Positions 24,008 to 33,785 are shown, counted from the first letter of the stretch. The stretch: 64,000 bases of DNA from Achromobacter sp. AONIH1 (GCF_002902905.1 NZ_CP026124.1:1674001-1738000); one strand, 5' to 3'. The notes: generated by a model not told the origin, from the letters alone. Program-made: numbers and translations.

Positions 24008-24729
24008 TCCGGTTTTTCCAGGTGCAGAAGTGGTATGGCGCTTATCAGGCGCTGGCCGATGTGAGCGCGCAGGTGCGTCGCGGCGAAGTGGTTGTGGTTT
24101 GCGGCCCATCGGGTTCGGGCAAGTCCACGCTGATCCGCACGGTCAACCGGCTCGAACCGATCCAGCAGGGACGGATCGAAGTGGACGGCAAGGATATCCA
24201 CGGCGCCGACCAGCGGCTGGATGCGTTGCGCAGCCATATCGGCTTTGTATTCCAGCAGTTCAACCTGTTCCCGCACCTGTCTGTCATGGACAACCTGACG
24301 CTGGCGCCGCTGATGCTCAAACGCGCCCGCCGTGGCGAAGCGCGCGAGCGCGGCATGGCGCTGCTGGAACGCGTCGGCCTGGCGCACAAGGCCGACGCCT
24401 ATCCCGCGCAGTTGTCCGGCGGCCAGCAGCAGCGCGTGGCGATCGCCCGGGCGCTGGCCATGAATCCGCCGGTGATGCTGTTCGATGAACCGACCAGCGC
24501 GTTGGATCCCGAGATGGTGGGAGAGGTGTTGCAGGTGATGAAAGGGCTGGCCCGCGACGGCATGACCATGGTGTGCGTGACGCACGAAATGGGTTTCGCG
24601 CGCGAGGTGGCTGACACGGTCTGGTTCATGGACGAGGGACGTATCGTCGAGACGGCCGAGCCGGAGCGCTTCTTCACCGCGCCGGAATCGGACCGGGCGC
24701 GTCGTTTCCTGGCCGAGATCCGGCGCTAG
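24004..24729 (+). CDS. Polar amino-acid ABC transporter ATP-binding protein (GlnQ/HisP type)
   Basis: 241 residues. Walker [11 protein letters not shown]-loop [11 protein letters not shown], signature LSGGQQQR, Walker [13 protein letters not shown] and H-loop VCVTHEM are all intact. It energises import through the two permeases encoded just upstream. It is the last gene of the rraA-aminotransferase-ABC unit and is convergent with apaH. Confidence 0.95.
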   Translation: MIRFFQVQKWYGAYQALADVSAQVRRGEVVVVCGPSGSGKSTLIRTVNRLEPIQQGRIEVDGKDIHGADQRLDALRSHIGFVFQQFNLFPHLSVMDNLTLAPLMLKRARRGEARERGMALLERVGLAHKADAYPAQLSGGQQQRVAIARALAMNPPVMLFDEPTSALDPEMVGEVLQVMKGLARDGMTMVCVTHEMGFAREVADTVWFMDEGRIVETAEPERFFTAPESDRARRFLAEIRR

Positions 24730-24746
24730 GGTGTCTTGCGGCACAA

Positions 24747-24768
24747 GCCGGCGTCGAGAGGCGCCGGC
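24747..24768. terminator. Hairpin between convergent ABC ATPase and apaH
   Basis: GCCGGCG (24747-24753) and CGCCGGC (24762-24768) pair across an 8-base loop in the 45-bp gap between two convergent genes. There is no T-tract; it may act on both transcripts. Confidence 0.45.
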
Positions 24769-24774
24769 CCGGGT

Positions 24775-25608
24775 TCAGTCCGAATTCGGATCCTGGAAGC
24801 GCGAGCACTTCACCTGCACCAGCTTGCGGTCCTGCAGGCGCAGCGCGGTCAGCGCGCCGCCCCAGACGCAGCCGGTGTCCAGGCAGATCACGTCGGGGCG
24901 CAGCAGCAGGCCCAGCGTGGACCAATGGCCGAATACGGTGGTGACGTCGCGCGTGGCGCGATTGGGCACGTCGAACCAGGGCATCAGGTTGGGCGGCCAG
25001 GCGCCGGGCGCGACCTTGGTGGCGAATTCCATGTGGCCGTTGGGCGTGCACAGGCGGATGCGGGTCAGCGCGTTGATGATGACGCGCATGCGCTTGCCGC
25101 CCGTGTGGTCTTCCTTCCAGGTGGCCGGTTCGTTGCCGTACATCTTCTGCAGCGCCTTCTGCCAGTTCGGCCCGCGCAGCGCGTCCTGAACCTCGCCGGC
25201 CAGCGCCAGGGTCTTGGCCACGTCCCATTTCGCCAGCGTGCCGGCGTGGACCATCAGGTGGTTCTGCTCGAAATGCGCGAGCGGGCGAAAGCGTAGCCAG
25301 TCGATCAAGGCGGCGGCGTCGGGCGCGCGGAGGATGTCCTCCAGCGTGTCGGACTTGGACGGCTTGCGCACGCCGGCGGCCGCGGCCAGCAGGTGCAGGT
25401 CGTGGTTGCCGAGCACGGCGGTGACGCGGTCGCCCAGGTCGATGATGCGGCGCAGGGTGGCCAGCGAATCCGGGCCGCGATTGACCAGGTCACCGGCGAA
25501 CCAGAGGCGCGAGTGCGGATCGCCCGCCAGCTCGGGATGGGACAGCAAGCGATCCAGCGGCGAGCAGCAACCCTGCACGTCGCCGATCATCCAGATACTG
25601 CCGTTCAT
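24775..25608 (-). CDS. apaH: Symmetrical bis(5'-nucleosyl)-tetraphosphatase
   Basis: 277 residues, normal length. It is a metallophosphatase with the motifs GDVQGC (9-14), [23 protein letters not shown], a later VHAG and FGHWSTLGL. It hydrolyses Ap4A to two ADP, and in E. coli it also removes Np4 caps from RNA. The ATG at 25608 overlaps the stop of the upstream lptG by 3 bp, so the two are coupled. Confidence 0.96.
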   Translation of the reverse strand: MNGSIWMIGDVQGCCSPLDRLLSHPELAGDPHSRLWFAGDLVNRGPDSLATLRRIIDLGDRVTAVLGNHDLHLLAAAAGVRKPSKSDTLEDILRAPDAAALIDWLRFRPLAHFEQNHLMVHAGTLAKWDVAKTLALAGEVQDALRGPNWQKALQKMYGNEPATWKEDHTGGKRMRVIINALTRIRLCTPNGHMEFATKVAPGAWPPNLMPWFDVPNRATRDVTTVFGHWSTLGLLLRPDVICLDTGCVWGGALTALRLQDRKLVQVKCSRFQDPNSD

Positions 25609-26783
25609 GCGGGACTCTTGCTCCAGGGCCAGCGTTGTTGGAAGAACCGCGCCAAGGCGTGGCGGTATTCCATGTAGGACATGGCGCCGAAGGCGAGGAT
25701 CATGGCCCCGATGTTCGGGCCCAAGGCGGTCAGCCAGGGCGGCCACTTGCCCAACATGCCCACGTTCAACGCCAGCTGGTTCAGCATGAAGAAGCCCACA
25801 CCCAGCAGGATGCCGATGAAGACTTTCGCGCCCACGCCGCCCCGGCGCGTCTGCATCAGGCCGATGGGGGCGGCGATGGTGATCATGACCAGCAGCGTGA
25901 ACGGATACGCCAGTTTGCGCCACAGGGCCACGACCTGTCGACCATATTGAAGCTGGTTGTTGCGCAAATAATCCACATAGTCGAGCAGCGTCACGATGGA
26001 CATGCGCTCGGGCGTCAGCACGCGGGCGATCAGGCGCTCGGCGCTCAGCGTGGTGTCGATGGTGCGCTCGGGCACCTTGACCACGGCGGCCGGCGGATTC
26101 TTGGGGGGGCGGGCGTTGGCCAGCGCGTCGGCGGCCTCGTCGTCCAGGCGGGTCTCGGACACGTCCTTGAGCACCAGGTCGCCATGGGAGAACACGCCGA
26201 CGGGCGCCGTCGACAGCACCGACAGCGTCAGGTTCTTCTTGAACTCGTACAGCGTGATGTTGGCCACCTGGCCATCGCCCTTCAGGTCGCCGATGTTGAT
26301 GATGCGGGTGCCGCCGTTGGCGGTGGGTTCCTTGAACCAGTAGCCGCTGTTCAGGCGGTCGCCGCCCGCCTTGCCGCGCAGGGCCAGGTTGGCTTCGCCG
26401 GATTTCATCTCGGCCCAGGGCGTGACGTATTCGGACAGCAGCGCCGCGCCGATCATCAGCGGAATGGTGACGATCCACAGCATGCGCAGCAGGCGCATGC
26501 CGCTGACGCCGGACACACGCAGGATCACCAGTTCGTTGCGCTGCGCCAGTCCGGCCAGCGCCAGGATGGCGCCGATCAGCAGGCCGATGGGCAGCAGGTC
26601 GTACAGGCGGGTGGGAAGGGCCAGCGCCTGCATGTAGAGCAGCGCCATCATCGTGAACTTCTCGCCCACGTTGTCCAGGTCGTCCACCATCGCGAAGAAC
26701 GTGAAAAGGCCCAGCAGGGCCAAAAGGACCACAGCGCAGGAGCGATAGATTTCGCGGGCCAGGTAGCGACGGGCGGTACGCAT
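25605..26783 (-). CDS. lptG: LPS export ABC transporter permease LptG
   Basis: 392 residues of the YjgP/YjgQ family: three N-terminal membrane segments, a periplasmic beta-jellyroll (residues ~140-270) and three C-terminal segments. The motif [21 protein letters not shown] is the coupling helix characteristic of LptG. It acts with LptF and LptB to extract LPS from the inner membrane. Its usual partner gene lptF is not adjacent: upstream is mtgA and downstream apaH. Confidence 0.9.
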   Translation of the reverse strand: MRTARRYLAREIYRSCAVVLLALLGLFTFFAMVDDLDNVGEKFTMMALLYMQALALPTRLYDLLPIGLLIGAILALAGLAQRNELVILRVSGVSGMRLLRMLWIVTIPLMIGAALLSEYVTPWAEMKSGEANLALRGKAGGDRLNSGYWFKEPTANGGTRIINIGDLKGDGQVANITLYEFKKNLTLSVLSTAPVGVFSHGDLVLKDVSETRLDDEAADALANARPPKNPPAAVVKVPERTIDTTLSAERLIARVLTPERMSIVTLLDYVDYLRNNQLQYGRQVVALWRKLAYPFTLLVMITIAAPIGLMQTRRGGVGAKVFIGILLGVGFFMLNQLALNVGMLGKWPPWLTALGPNIGAMILAFGAMSYMEYRHALARFFQQRWPWSKSPA

Positions 26784-26930
26784 GAAAAAGGACGGTCTGA
26801 GAAAAGCGCGTAAACGTGAAAGCTTAACAAATCCGGCCGCCCGGCATGGGGGGCGGCGCCGGAAATATTTTTTGCCGGGAGTTTCGGGGAGAGGGGCGGG
26901 CGGGTTCGCCTCGGCGGGGGCGGGTCCTGT

Positions 26931-27662
26931 TCAGGGAATATCGACCATCTGCATGCGGCGGGTCAGCACGCCGACGCGCGAGTTCAGATAGTTGGAGTTG
27001 CGGTTGCGGTCGTAGAAGCGCGGGTTGGGGAGCATGGCGGCCAGGCGGGCCGACTGGCTGGCGCCCAGGCCGGCGGCGGAGGTGTTGAAATAGTGCTTCG
27101 CGGCCGCTTCGGCGCCGAACACGCCCACGCCCCATTCGGCCACGTTCAGATACAACTCCAGGATCCGTTCCTTGCTCATGACGTGTTCAATCATGTAGGT
27201 CAGGACCAGTTCCTGACCCTTGCGCACATAGCTGCGCGAACTCGACAGGAACAGGTTCTTGGCCAACTGCTGGGTGATGGTGGAGCCGCCGCGCATTTTG
27301 CTGCGCCCGGCTTCTTCCTGCTTCTGGTTGTATTCCCAGGCCTTGCGGATGGCCTCCCATTCCACGCCGTCATGCTCGGTGAAATTCGAGTCCTCGGCCG
27401 CCACGACCGCCCGCTTCAGGGAGTTGCTGATCTTGTCGTAGGGCACCCATTCATGCTGCAGGCGGAAGTCGGCGTGGCCTTCGCTGAGCCGCGCGTACTC
27501 CTCGCGCATCACCGCGCTGGCGCCGGGGTTCTGGTACTTGTACCAGACCACCAGGCCGAACAGCCAGAACTGGTACAGCAGCACGGCGCAGACCAGCGCC
27601 ATCATCACGCCGGTGATGATCCGGAACCAGGACCTGCGGCCCTTGCCGGCGCGGCCCGCCAT
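26931..27662 (-). CDS. mtgA: Monofunctional biosynthetic peptidoglycan transglycosylase
   Basis: 243 residues. One N-terminal membrane anchor (~14-36) is followed by a GT51 domain: AAEDSNFTEHDGVEW (catalytic Glu in ED-x2-F), GGSTITQQLAKNLFLSSSRS, RKGQELVLTYMIEHVMSKERILELYLN. There is no transpeptidase domain. It polymerises lipid II into glycan strands on the periplasmic face. It starts 4 bp after the aroE stop, the order aroE-mtgA being common in betaproteobacteria. Confidence 0.95.
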   Translation of the reverse strand: MAGRAGKGRRSWFRIITGVMMALVCAVLLYQFWLFGLVVWYKYQNPGASAVMREEYARLSEGHADFRLQHEWVPYDKISNSLKRAVVAAEDSNFTEHDGVEWEAIRKAWEYNQKQEEAGRSKMRGGSTITQQLAKNLFLSSSRSYVRKGQELVLTYMIEHVMSKERILELYLNVAEWGVGVFGAEAAAKHYFNTSAAGLGASQSARLAAMLPNPRFYDRNRNSNYLNSRVGVLTRRMQMVDIP

Positions 27663-27666
27663 GCCT

Positions 27667-28518
27667 TCAGCGTCCCGCCGCCAGATCGGCGCGCAGCGCC
27701 GCCAGCACGGGCTCGGGATCGGGCCGCAGGCCGTGCCAGATATGGAAGCTCTCGGCCGCCTGGCCCACCAGCATGCCCAGGCCGTCCGCCGTGCGCGCGG
27801 CGCCGTCGGCCCCGGCCTGCTTCATGAAGGCGGTGGGTGCGGCGCCGTACATCATGTCGTAGGCCAGCGCGCCGGGGGCATACAGGCCGCCGGGCAGGTC
27901 GGGGGCGGCATCGGCCAGCCCGCTGGCGGTGGCATTGATGACCGCGTCCCAGCCGCCGGGCGTTGCAGCCTCGGCGAGCGTGCCGGCCGTGACCTGGACT
28001 GGCAGGCCGGCCCCGCTGGCGCGCCAGGCCTCGGCCAGTTCGAGCGCGCGGGCGGCGGTGCGGTTGACGATATGGATGCGGGCGCAGCCGGCCTGCGCCA
28101 GCGGCTGCAGAACGCCGCGGGCTGCGCCGCCCGCGCCGACCAGCAGCACGCGGGCGCCGTCCAGGCGCAGGCCCAGGCGCAGCAGGTCCGACACCAGGCC
28201 CACGCCGTCGGTGTTGCAGCCGTGCCAGGCGCCGTTGCGCCAGGACAGCGTGTTGACGGCGCCGGCCAGCCTGGCGCGGTCGGACAGGTTGCCCGCCGCC
28301 AGCGCGCAGGCCTCCTGCTTGAAGGGCACCGTCACGTTCAGGCCCAGTCCGCCTTCGGCGACGAAGGCGGTCGTCGCCGCCACGAAACCGTCCAGCGGCG
28401 CCAGCAGCCGGTCATAGCGCAGCGCCCGGCCGGTCTGGCGGGCGAACATGGCATGGATCTGCGGGGAGCGGCTGTGGGCGATCGGGTTGCCGATCACGGC
28501 GTAGCGGGCCTCGGTCAT
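27667..28518 (-). CDS. aroE: Shikimate dehydrogenase
   Basis: 283 residues. NPIAHSRSPQIHAMFARQ holds the shikimate-binding serines; LNVTVPFKQEA has the catalytic lysine; GAVNTLSW, NTDGVGL and the NADP-binding GAGGAARGVLQPL plus NRT (NADPH preference) follow. It reduces 3-dehydroshikimate in the shikimate pathway. The ATG overlaps the stop of the TonB-like gene by 4 bp. Confidence 0.96.
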   Translation of the reverse strand: MTEARYAVIGNPIAHSRSPQIHAMFARQTGRALRYDRLLAPLDGFVAATTAFVAEGGLGLNVTVPFKQEACALAAGNLSDRARLAGAVNTLSWRNGAWHGCNTDGVGLVSDLLRLGLRLDGARVLLVGAGGAARGVLQPLAQAGCARIHIVNRTAARALELAEAWRASGAGLPVQVTAGTLAEAATPGGWDAVINATASGLADAAPDLPGGLYAPGALAYDMMYGAAPTAFMKQAGADGAARTADGLGMLVGQAAESFHIWHGLRPDPEPVLAALRADLAAGR

Positions 28519-29414
28519 GGGGCTTGGGTTTCCAGGGTGTCGTTGACGAAGTGCCAGCTGCGCGTGATGACCAGCACGTCGGTGTCGCGCGCGATCTCGG
28601 GCGGGAAGGGCGGGAACGGCGCGGCCAGCTGCACGATGCGCCGCGCGGCCTGGTTCAGCACCGCGTGCGGGGACGGCTCGTCGATCTCGACGTCGGCGAT
28701 GCTGCCGTCGGCGCGGACCGACACGGTCAGGCGCAGCGAGCCGTAGATGCGTCCGCGCGCCTCGTCCGGGTAGTGCTGGGTGCCCACGGCCTCCACCCGG
28801 GTGCGCCAGGCGTCCAGGTAGGCGGCGTAGCGTGAGGCTTCGGCCGAGGGCGCCACGAACTGCTTGCGCGGTTCCGCGCTGTACTGCTGCACGCGGGCGG
28901 CCAGGGCGGCCACCTGGGAATTCTGGATCACGCTGGCCTGCTCCTCGGCGTCGCGGCCATGGTCGGCGCCGTCTGGCCAGGGATTGACGGCCTGGCGCTC
29001 GGCGCCGGCCTTGTCGCGGGCCTGCAGCTGGGTCATCAGGCGGGCCTGTTCGGCCTCGAGCTGGACCTGGCGCTTGCGCATGGCTTCCAGCACGATGGTC
29101 TCGGCCGAGGCGCCGGTCTGGGGCAGCGGGGTGGTGGCCAGGCCGCGGTCGGCGTTGCCGCCGCCGCTCATCTGATTCTGGGCCTGGGCGCGAGGCGTTT
29201 CGGGCGGGGTTTCGCTGCGGGCGTTCAGCAGCAGCACTTCCAGGCTGGGCGAGGCGGGCTTGCTCAGGGCGGGCGCGCCAAGGCGCCACGCCAGCGCGCC
29301 GGCGTGCACCAACAGCGAGATCGCCAGGCCGATGCGCAGGTAGTGCTGGGCGGGCGCGCCCAGCCACCGCAGGAAACGGCTCGGCGGGGAGGGGGAATCA
29401 GCAAGGCTTTGCAC
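28515..29414 (-). CDS. TonB-like energy-transducer family protein
   Basis: 299 residues. One membrane segment near residues 26-45 is followed by a long, polar, Ala/Gln/Arg-rich periplasmic linker with coiled-coil character (about 100-150), and a C-terminal TonB-like domain (about 205-297: YPDEARGRIYGSLRLTVSVRADGSI, VLNQAARRIVQLAAPFPPFP). There is no proline-rich EPKPK region, so it is TonB-like rather than classical TonB, and no exbB or exbD lies nearby. Its conserved place before aroE-mtgA suggests an envelope role. The function is not known. Confidence 0.78.
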   Translation of the reverse strand: MQSLADSPSPPSRFLRWLGAPAQHYLRIGLAISLLVHAGALAWRLGAPALSKPASPSLEVLLLNARSETPPETPRAQAQNQMSGGGNADRGLATTPLPQTGASAETIVLEAMRKRQVQLEAEQARLMTQLQARDKAGAERQAVNPWPDGADHGRDAEEQASVIQNSQVAALAARVQQYSAEPRKQFVAPSAEASRYAAYLDAWRTRVEAVGTQHYPDEARGRIYGSLRLTVSVRADGSIADVEIDEPSPHAVLNQAARRIVQLAAPFPPFPPEIARDTDVLVITRSWHFVNDTLETQAP

Positions 29415-29461
29415 GCAGGCATTGTAAGCCCGGCGCAGCTTACCGCCGTGTGTCAGGGACG

Positions 29462-29485
29462 GACGCCGCCACGGGCGGCGGCGTC
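29462..29485 (-). terminator. Putative 3' hairpin of the ABC transporter operon
   Basis: GACGCCGCC (29462-29470) and GGCGGCGTC (29477-29485) form a 9-bp stem with a 6-base loop, 17 bp beyond the ATPase stop on the minus strand. No T-tract follows. Confidence 0.35.
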
Positions 29486-29501
29486 TGCCTGGGCGGGCCG
29501 A

Positions 29502-30581
29502 TTACTGATTGGGGAACACCCACACGTGCCGGGCCGGCAGGGCCAGGCGGCAGGCGCCGGGCTCGCGGCCCTCGGCGCCGTAGGCGCGCAGCGCCAGGGC
29601 GGCCGGATCGGCCTGTGCGCCGCGGAACACGTACTCCCAGCGGTCGCCCAGGTACATGCTGGTCACCAGCGGCAGTTCCAGGTGATTGCCGTCGGGATCG
29701 TCCGCCAGGCGCACCTGTTCCACCCGGATCACGGCGGTGGCGTCCTGGCCGGCGGTCAGTCCGGGCGCGGCCTTGCCCCACAGCGCCCAGCCGGCGCCCT
29801 CGATGCGGGCCTGGCCGTCGCGCAGTTCGGCGACCTTGCCGCTCAGGCGGTTGTTGCTGCCCATGAACTCGGCGGTGAACAACGTGTTGGGCGAGCCGTA
29901 CATTTCCTGGGGCGTGCCCTGCTGCTCGATCTTGCCGTTGTTCAACAGCAGGATGCGGTCGGAGATGGCCATGGCCTCGCTCTGGTCGTGCGTGACCATC
30001 AGCGCCGACAGGCCCAGGCGCACGATCAGCTCGCGCAGGAAGGCGCGGGCCTCTTCGCGCAGCTTGGCGTCCAGGTTGGACAGCGGTTCGTCCAGCAGGA
30101 TCACGGGCGGGCTGTACACCAGCGCGCGGCCGATGGCCACGCGCTGCTGCTGGCCGCCGGACAGCTGGTGGGGATGGCGCTGGCCGAGCTTGCCCAGGCC
30201 GAGCTGGTCCAGCACGGCCTGCACGCGTTCGCGCACCTCGGCTTGCGGCGTCTTGCGCAGCTTGAGCGGGTAGGCGACGTTGTCGAACACGGTCTTGTGC
30301 GGCCACAGCGCATAGGACTGGAACACCAGGCCCAGGTTGCGCTCCTCGGCCGGGATCTCGCGGCGCGCGGCGCCGTCGTAGACCACGCGATCGCCGATGG
30401 TGATGCGGCCGCGCTTGGGGCCTTCCAGGCCGGCGACGGCGCGCAGCAGCGTGGTCTTGCCGCTGCCGGACGGGCCCAGCAGGGACACCACTTCGCCCTG
30501 GCGCAATTGCATCGACACGCCCTTGAGCACCGGGTTGTCGCCGTAGTCCAGGTGCAGGTCTTCAACAGAAAGCTCAATCAT
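29502..30581 (-). CDS. Ferric/organophosphate-type ABC transporter ATP-binding protein (FbpC/PotA-like)
   Basis: 359 residues. ABC core: Walker A GPSGSGKTT, Q-loop VFQSYALWPH, signature LSGGQQQR, Walker B VILLDEPLSNLD, H-loop VTHDQSEAM. The C-terminal ~110 residues are a TOBE-like regulatory domain. It belongs to the subgroup serving FbpA-, AfuA- and PhnS-type binding proteins. The start overlaps the permease stop by 8 bp. The substrate is uncertain between ferric iron, phosphorylated sugars and phosphonates. Confidence 0.88.
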   Translation of the reverse strand: MIELSVEDLHLDYGDNPVLKGVSMQLRQGEVVSLLGPSGSGKTTLLRAVAGLEGPKRGRITIGDRVVYDGAARREIPAEERNLGLVFQSYALWPHKTVFDNVAYPLKLRKTPQAEVRERVQAVLDQLGLGKLGQRHPHQLSGGQQQRVAIGRALVYSPPVILLDEPLSNLDAKLREEARAFLRELIVRLGLSALMVTHDQSEAMAISDRILLLNNGKIEQQGTPQEMYGSPNTLFTAEFMGSNNRLSGKVAELRDGQARIEGAGWALWGKAAPGLTAGQDATAVIRVEQVRLADDPDGNHLELPLVTSMYLGDRWEYVFRGAQADPAALALRAYGAEGREPGACRLALPARHVWVFPNQ

Positions 30582-32352
30582 GAAGTTTGACTCCGAATCG
30601 CAGGGCGATGCCCAGGCCGATGACGACCAGAACGATATTGATGAAGGAAAGCGCGGCCACGATGTCGATGGCGCCGGAGGCCCACAAGGACACCAGCATG
30701 GAGCCGATGGTCTCGGTGCCGGGCGACAACAGGTAGACGCCGGTGGAGTATTCGCGCTCGAAGATCAGGAACATCAGCAGCCAGGAGCCGATCAGGCCGT
30801 ACTTGGCCAGCGGCACGGTCACGTGGCGTGTGACCTGGCCGCGACGCGCGCCGGCGCTGCGGGCGGCCTCTTCCAGCTCGGGGCCCACTTGCAGCAGCGT
30901 CGACGAGATCAGCCGCAGGCCATAGGCCATCCAGACCACGGTGTAGGCCAGCCACACGCTGAAGATGGTGCTGCGCATGGAACGCAGCCACTCGATGAAG
31001 TTCTCGCGCAGCCATTCGGCGAAGGGCAGCCCCGACAGCCAGCCGCCGAGGTCGGCGTCCAGCGCGTTGTCCAGCCACATCGGCACGAACAGGAACACCC
31101 ACAGGAAGGCCAGGCCGGCCAGCAGGCCGGGCACCGCGCGCGGCACCAGCACGCTGTAGTCCATGAAGCGCGTGACGTTGTCCGGCTTGCGGTGCATGGC
31201 CAGGCCCACGAAGGTGTAGCAGAACACGGCCAGCGCGCCGCCGAACACGCCGATGGCGACCGAGTTGACGATGGCGCGCATCAGGTTGGGCTGCGAGAAC
31301 ACCGTGCGGAATGCATCCAGCGACAGCACGTCCAGCAGCGACACGCCCATGCCCCAGTTCGATACGAAGGCGCGCAGCAGCACGCCCAGCAGCGGCACCA
31401 CGATGGTGACCAGCAGCCAGAACGCGACGACCGCGCCGGCCACCCAGCGCCACTTGCCCAGCGGCAGCGGGCGCGCGCGCGAGGCCTTGCCCTTGACGGT
31501 GACGAAACGGTTGGCGGTGCGCATCAGGCGGCGCTGCAGCATGACCAGCGGAATGGTCATGCAGATCAGCACCACGGCCACGGCCGCCATCAGGTGGTAG
31601 GACGGGATCCCGAGCTTGTTGGTCAGCTTGTACAGGTAGGTCGCCAGCACCAGGTTGCCTTCGGGGTCGCCCAGCACCAGCACCAGGCCGAACACCTCCA
31701 GGCCCAGGAAGAACAGCAGCACCGTGGCGTACAGCATGGCCGGCCGCACCATCGGCAGGCTGACCGAGACCATCACGCGCAGCGGCGAGGCGCCGGACAC
31801 GCGGGCGGCTTCCTCGACGTCCGAGCCCATGCTGCGCAGCGCCGACGAGATGTACAGGTAGGCGTGCGGTACGTGGGTCAGGCCGGCGATGATGACGATG
31901 CTGGTGAGCGAATAGACGTTCCAGGGCACGAAGCCCAGCAGGCTCTGCGCCCAGGTCGAGAAGAAGCCGACCGGGCCGGCGGCCACCACGTAGCCGAAGC
32001 CCAGCACCATGGGCGACACGAAGATCGGCACCAGGATCAGCGGCTCGATCCAGCGTCGGCCCGGCAGGTCGGTGCGGATCATCAGGAAGGCCAGCATGCC
32101 TCCCAGCGGAATGGCGATGGCGGCCAGGCCGAAGGCCAGGATGAAGCCGCTCTTGAGCGCCTTGTAGAAATCGGAATCCGCGAAGATGAAGCGGAACGCG
32201 TCCAGGCTGAAGACCTTGGACGGCGAGAAGAAGGGCGCGGACAGAAAGCTCTGGATGATGATGAACGACAGCGGCACGTAGATGGCCAGGGCCGTGATCA
32301 GCACCACCACGCCGCGCGGCAGGGACTGCCATTTTCTGCGCAATGACTGCAT
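30574..32352 (-). CDS. Fused double ABC permease (FbpB/AfuB-like)
   Basis: 592 residues with about twelve membrane segments. Two EAA loops are visible, EEAARVSGASPLRVMVSVSLPMVRPAM and EEAARSAGARRGQVTRHVTVPLAKYG, so two permease halves are joined in one chain, as in FbpB. It forms the channel for the binding protein at 32490. A strong intercistronic hairpin (32455-32479) separates it from that gene. A TTGATCA-like spacing is not seen, so it is likely expressed by read-through from upstream. Confidence 0.9.
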   Translation of the reverse strand: MQSLRRKWQSLPRGVVVLITALAIYVPLSFIIIQSFLSAPFFSPSKVFSLDAFRFIFADSDFYKALKSGFILAFGLAAIAIPLGGMLAFLMIRTDLPGRRWIEPLILVPIFVSPMVLGFGYVVAAGPVGFFSTWAQSLLGFVPWNVYSLTSIVIIAGLTHVPHAYLYISSALRSMGSDVEEAARVSGASPLRVMVSVSLPMVRPAMLYATVLLFFLGLEVFGLVLVLGDPEGNLVLATYLYKLTNKLGIPSYHLMAAVAVVLICMTIPLVMLQRRLMRTANRFVTVKGKASRARPLPLGKWRWVAGAVVAFWLLVTIVVPLLGVLLRAFVSNWGMGVSLLDVLSLDAFRTVFSQPNLMRAIVNSVAIGVFGGALAVFCYTFVGLAMHRKPDNVTRFMDYSVLVPRAVPGLLAGLAFLWVFLFVPMWLDNALDADLGGWLSGLPFAEWLRENFIEWLRSMRSTIFSVWLAYTVVWMAYGLRLISSTLLQVGPELEEAARSAGARRGQVTRHVTVPLAKYGLIGSWLLMFLIFEREYSTGVYLLSPGTETIGSMLVSLWASGAIDIVAALSFINIVLVVIGLGIALRFGVKLHD

Positions 32353-32454
32353 GGGGAAATCCTGTGTTCGGGGTACGCGGGCCGCGCCGCCGGCGGGGCG
32401 GGCGTGGCGGCGGGGCAGGGGCGGCGGGTCGCCGCCCGACGCGTGTCAGGCGCT

Positions 32455-32479
32455 GCCGGGACGGCGCTCGCGTCCCGGC
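32455..32479 (-). other. Intercistronic hairpin between binding protein and permease genes
   Basis: GCCGGGACG (32455-32463) and CGTCCCGGC (32471-32479) form a perfect 9-bp stem with a 7-base loop, 11 bp after the binding-protein stop. Such stems often stabilise binding-protein mRNA relative to the permease message in ABC operons. Confidence 0.5.
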
Positions 32480-32489
32480 GGCGGCAGGC

Positions 32490-33599
32490 TTACTTGCCGG
32501 CCGCGGCGCGCCACTGCTTGATGAATTCCAGGCGCTTGTTCTGCTCCAGGTAGTCCAGCAGCGTTTCGTTGACCGGGATCGGCTTGAGCGAGGCGCCCAG
32601 CTTCTTGGTCATGCCGTCGACGTCGTTGTCGCCGGGGATGTCGTCGCGCACCGAGGCCAGGTCGGCCTGGTTGGCGATGATGTCCTGGCCCTTCTGCGAC
32701 AGCATGTAGTCCATCCACAGCTTGGCGGCGTTGCGGTTCTTGGCCTTCTTGCTGATGAAGGCCACGCGCGACAGCACCAGCGCGTAGTCGGTCGGGTAGG
32801 CGATGCCCAGCGACGGATCGTTCTTGGCGCGGGTCTCGGCGTACGAACCCAGGATGTTGTAGCCGATCAGGTTCTCGCCCGAGGACACGCGTTCCATCAT
32901 GGTGCCGGTGGACGACTGCACGATCAGGCCGCCCTTGGCGATGTCCTTGAGCGTGTCGAAGTACTTGGGATCATTGGCCTTGTCCTGCACGGCCAGCATG
33001 AAGCCCACGGCCGACTTCTCGATGTCGTAGGTGGTGACCTTGTTCTTGAACTTGTCCGGCTGGCTGGCGATCAGCTTGGCCAGTGCGCCGTGCGTGGTGG
33101 GCACTTCAGCGGCCGGGATCAGGCGCTTGTTGTAGATGAACACGGCCGGCTCGAAGGTCGTGCCGTAGGCCGAATCCTTCCACACGGCCCAGGCCGGCAG
33201 CTTGCCGATCTCGGGCGACTTGTACTGCATCGCGTAGTCGGTGGCCAGCTTCAGCGCCGAGTCCATCGACGAGCTCCAGACGATGTCGCCGCTGCTGCCG
33301 CCGGCGGCCTGCTCGCTGATGTAGCGGTTGTACAGCTCGGTGCTGTTCATGTCGTTGTATTCGACCTTCACGTCCGGGTACAACGCCTCGAAGCCCTTGA
33401 TGATGGGGCCGGCGGCCTTGGTGTCGGTGGTCGAATAGATGATGACCTTGCCTTCCTTCTTCGCGCCGTCCAGGATCTTCTGGTAGTCGGCGGGATACCC
33501 GGCCGGCACCTGTTGCGCGTAGGCGCTGCCGGCGGCGAGGACGAAGGTGGCGGCGAGCAGGGCGGCGCGCGGCGCCGCCAGTTTGGACTGGGCAAGCAT
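32490..33599 (-). CDS. Periplasmic binding protein of the FbpA/AfuA/PhnS-like family
   Basis: 369 residues. Signal peptide about 1-29 (AYA before QQV). The mature part has KEGKVIIYSTTDTKAAGPIIKGF, WAVWKDSAYGTTFEPAVFIYN (137-157), TYDIEKSAVGF and GYNILGSY. The adjacent-tyrosine pair used by FbpA to bind iron is not seen, so a small organic or phosphorylated ligand is as likely as iron. The C-terminal domain of the sensor kinase at 34465 is a clear paralogue sharing WAVW, FEPAV, TYDI and GYN-x-LGSY in the same order. Operon with permease and ATPase. Confidence 0.88.
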   Translation of the reverse strand: MLAQSKLAAPRAALLAATFVLAAGSAYAQQVPAGYPADYQKILDGAKKEGKVIIYSTTDTKAAGPIIKGFEALYPDVKVEYNDMNSTELYNRYISEQAAGGSSGDIVWSSSMDSALKLATDYAMQYKSPEIGKLPAWAVWKDSAYGTTFEPAVFIYNKRLIPAAEVPTTHGALAKLIASQPDKFKNKVTTYDIEKSAVGFMLAVQDKANDPKYFDTLKDIAKGGLIVQSSTGTMMERVSSGENLIGYNILGSYAETRAKNDPSLGIAYPTDYALVLSRVAFISKKAKNRNAAKLWMDYMLSQKGQDIIANQADLASVRDDIPGDNDVDGMTKKLGASLKPIPVNETLLDYLEQNKRLEFIKQWRAAAGK

Positions 33600-33785
33600 G
33601 GGTGTCGTCTCCAGAGGGATGTTGTACGAGCGGACTCTCGGTCCGGCTTGCGGGCATCTTAGGAGGCGGCGTCTGTCGGCGTCCTGTCATGGGACGATGG
33701 GGTGGATCGGGGGAAACCCTGAGAATGCGGCTGTTGTGCGCCTGTCTGCGGCGCCGTGCCTTGCGGCGTGGCCGCCCGCGGGCTC

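Noticed and set aside
32490..33599. Firm assignment of the transporter as a ferric iron importer (FbpA)
   Set aside because: The adjacent-tyrosine iron motif is not seen; related families bind phosphorylated sugars or phosphonates.
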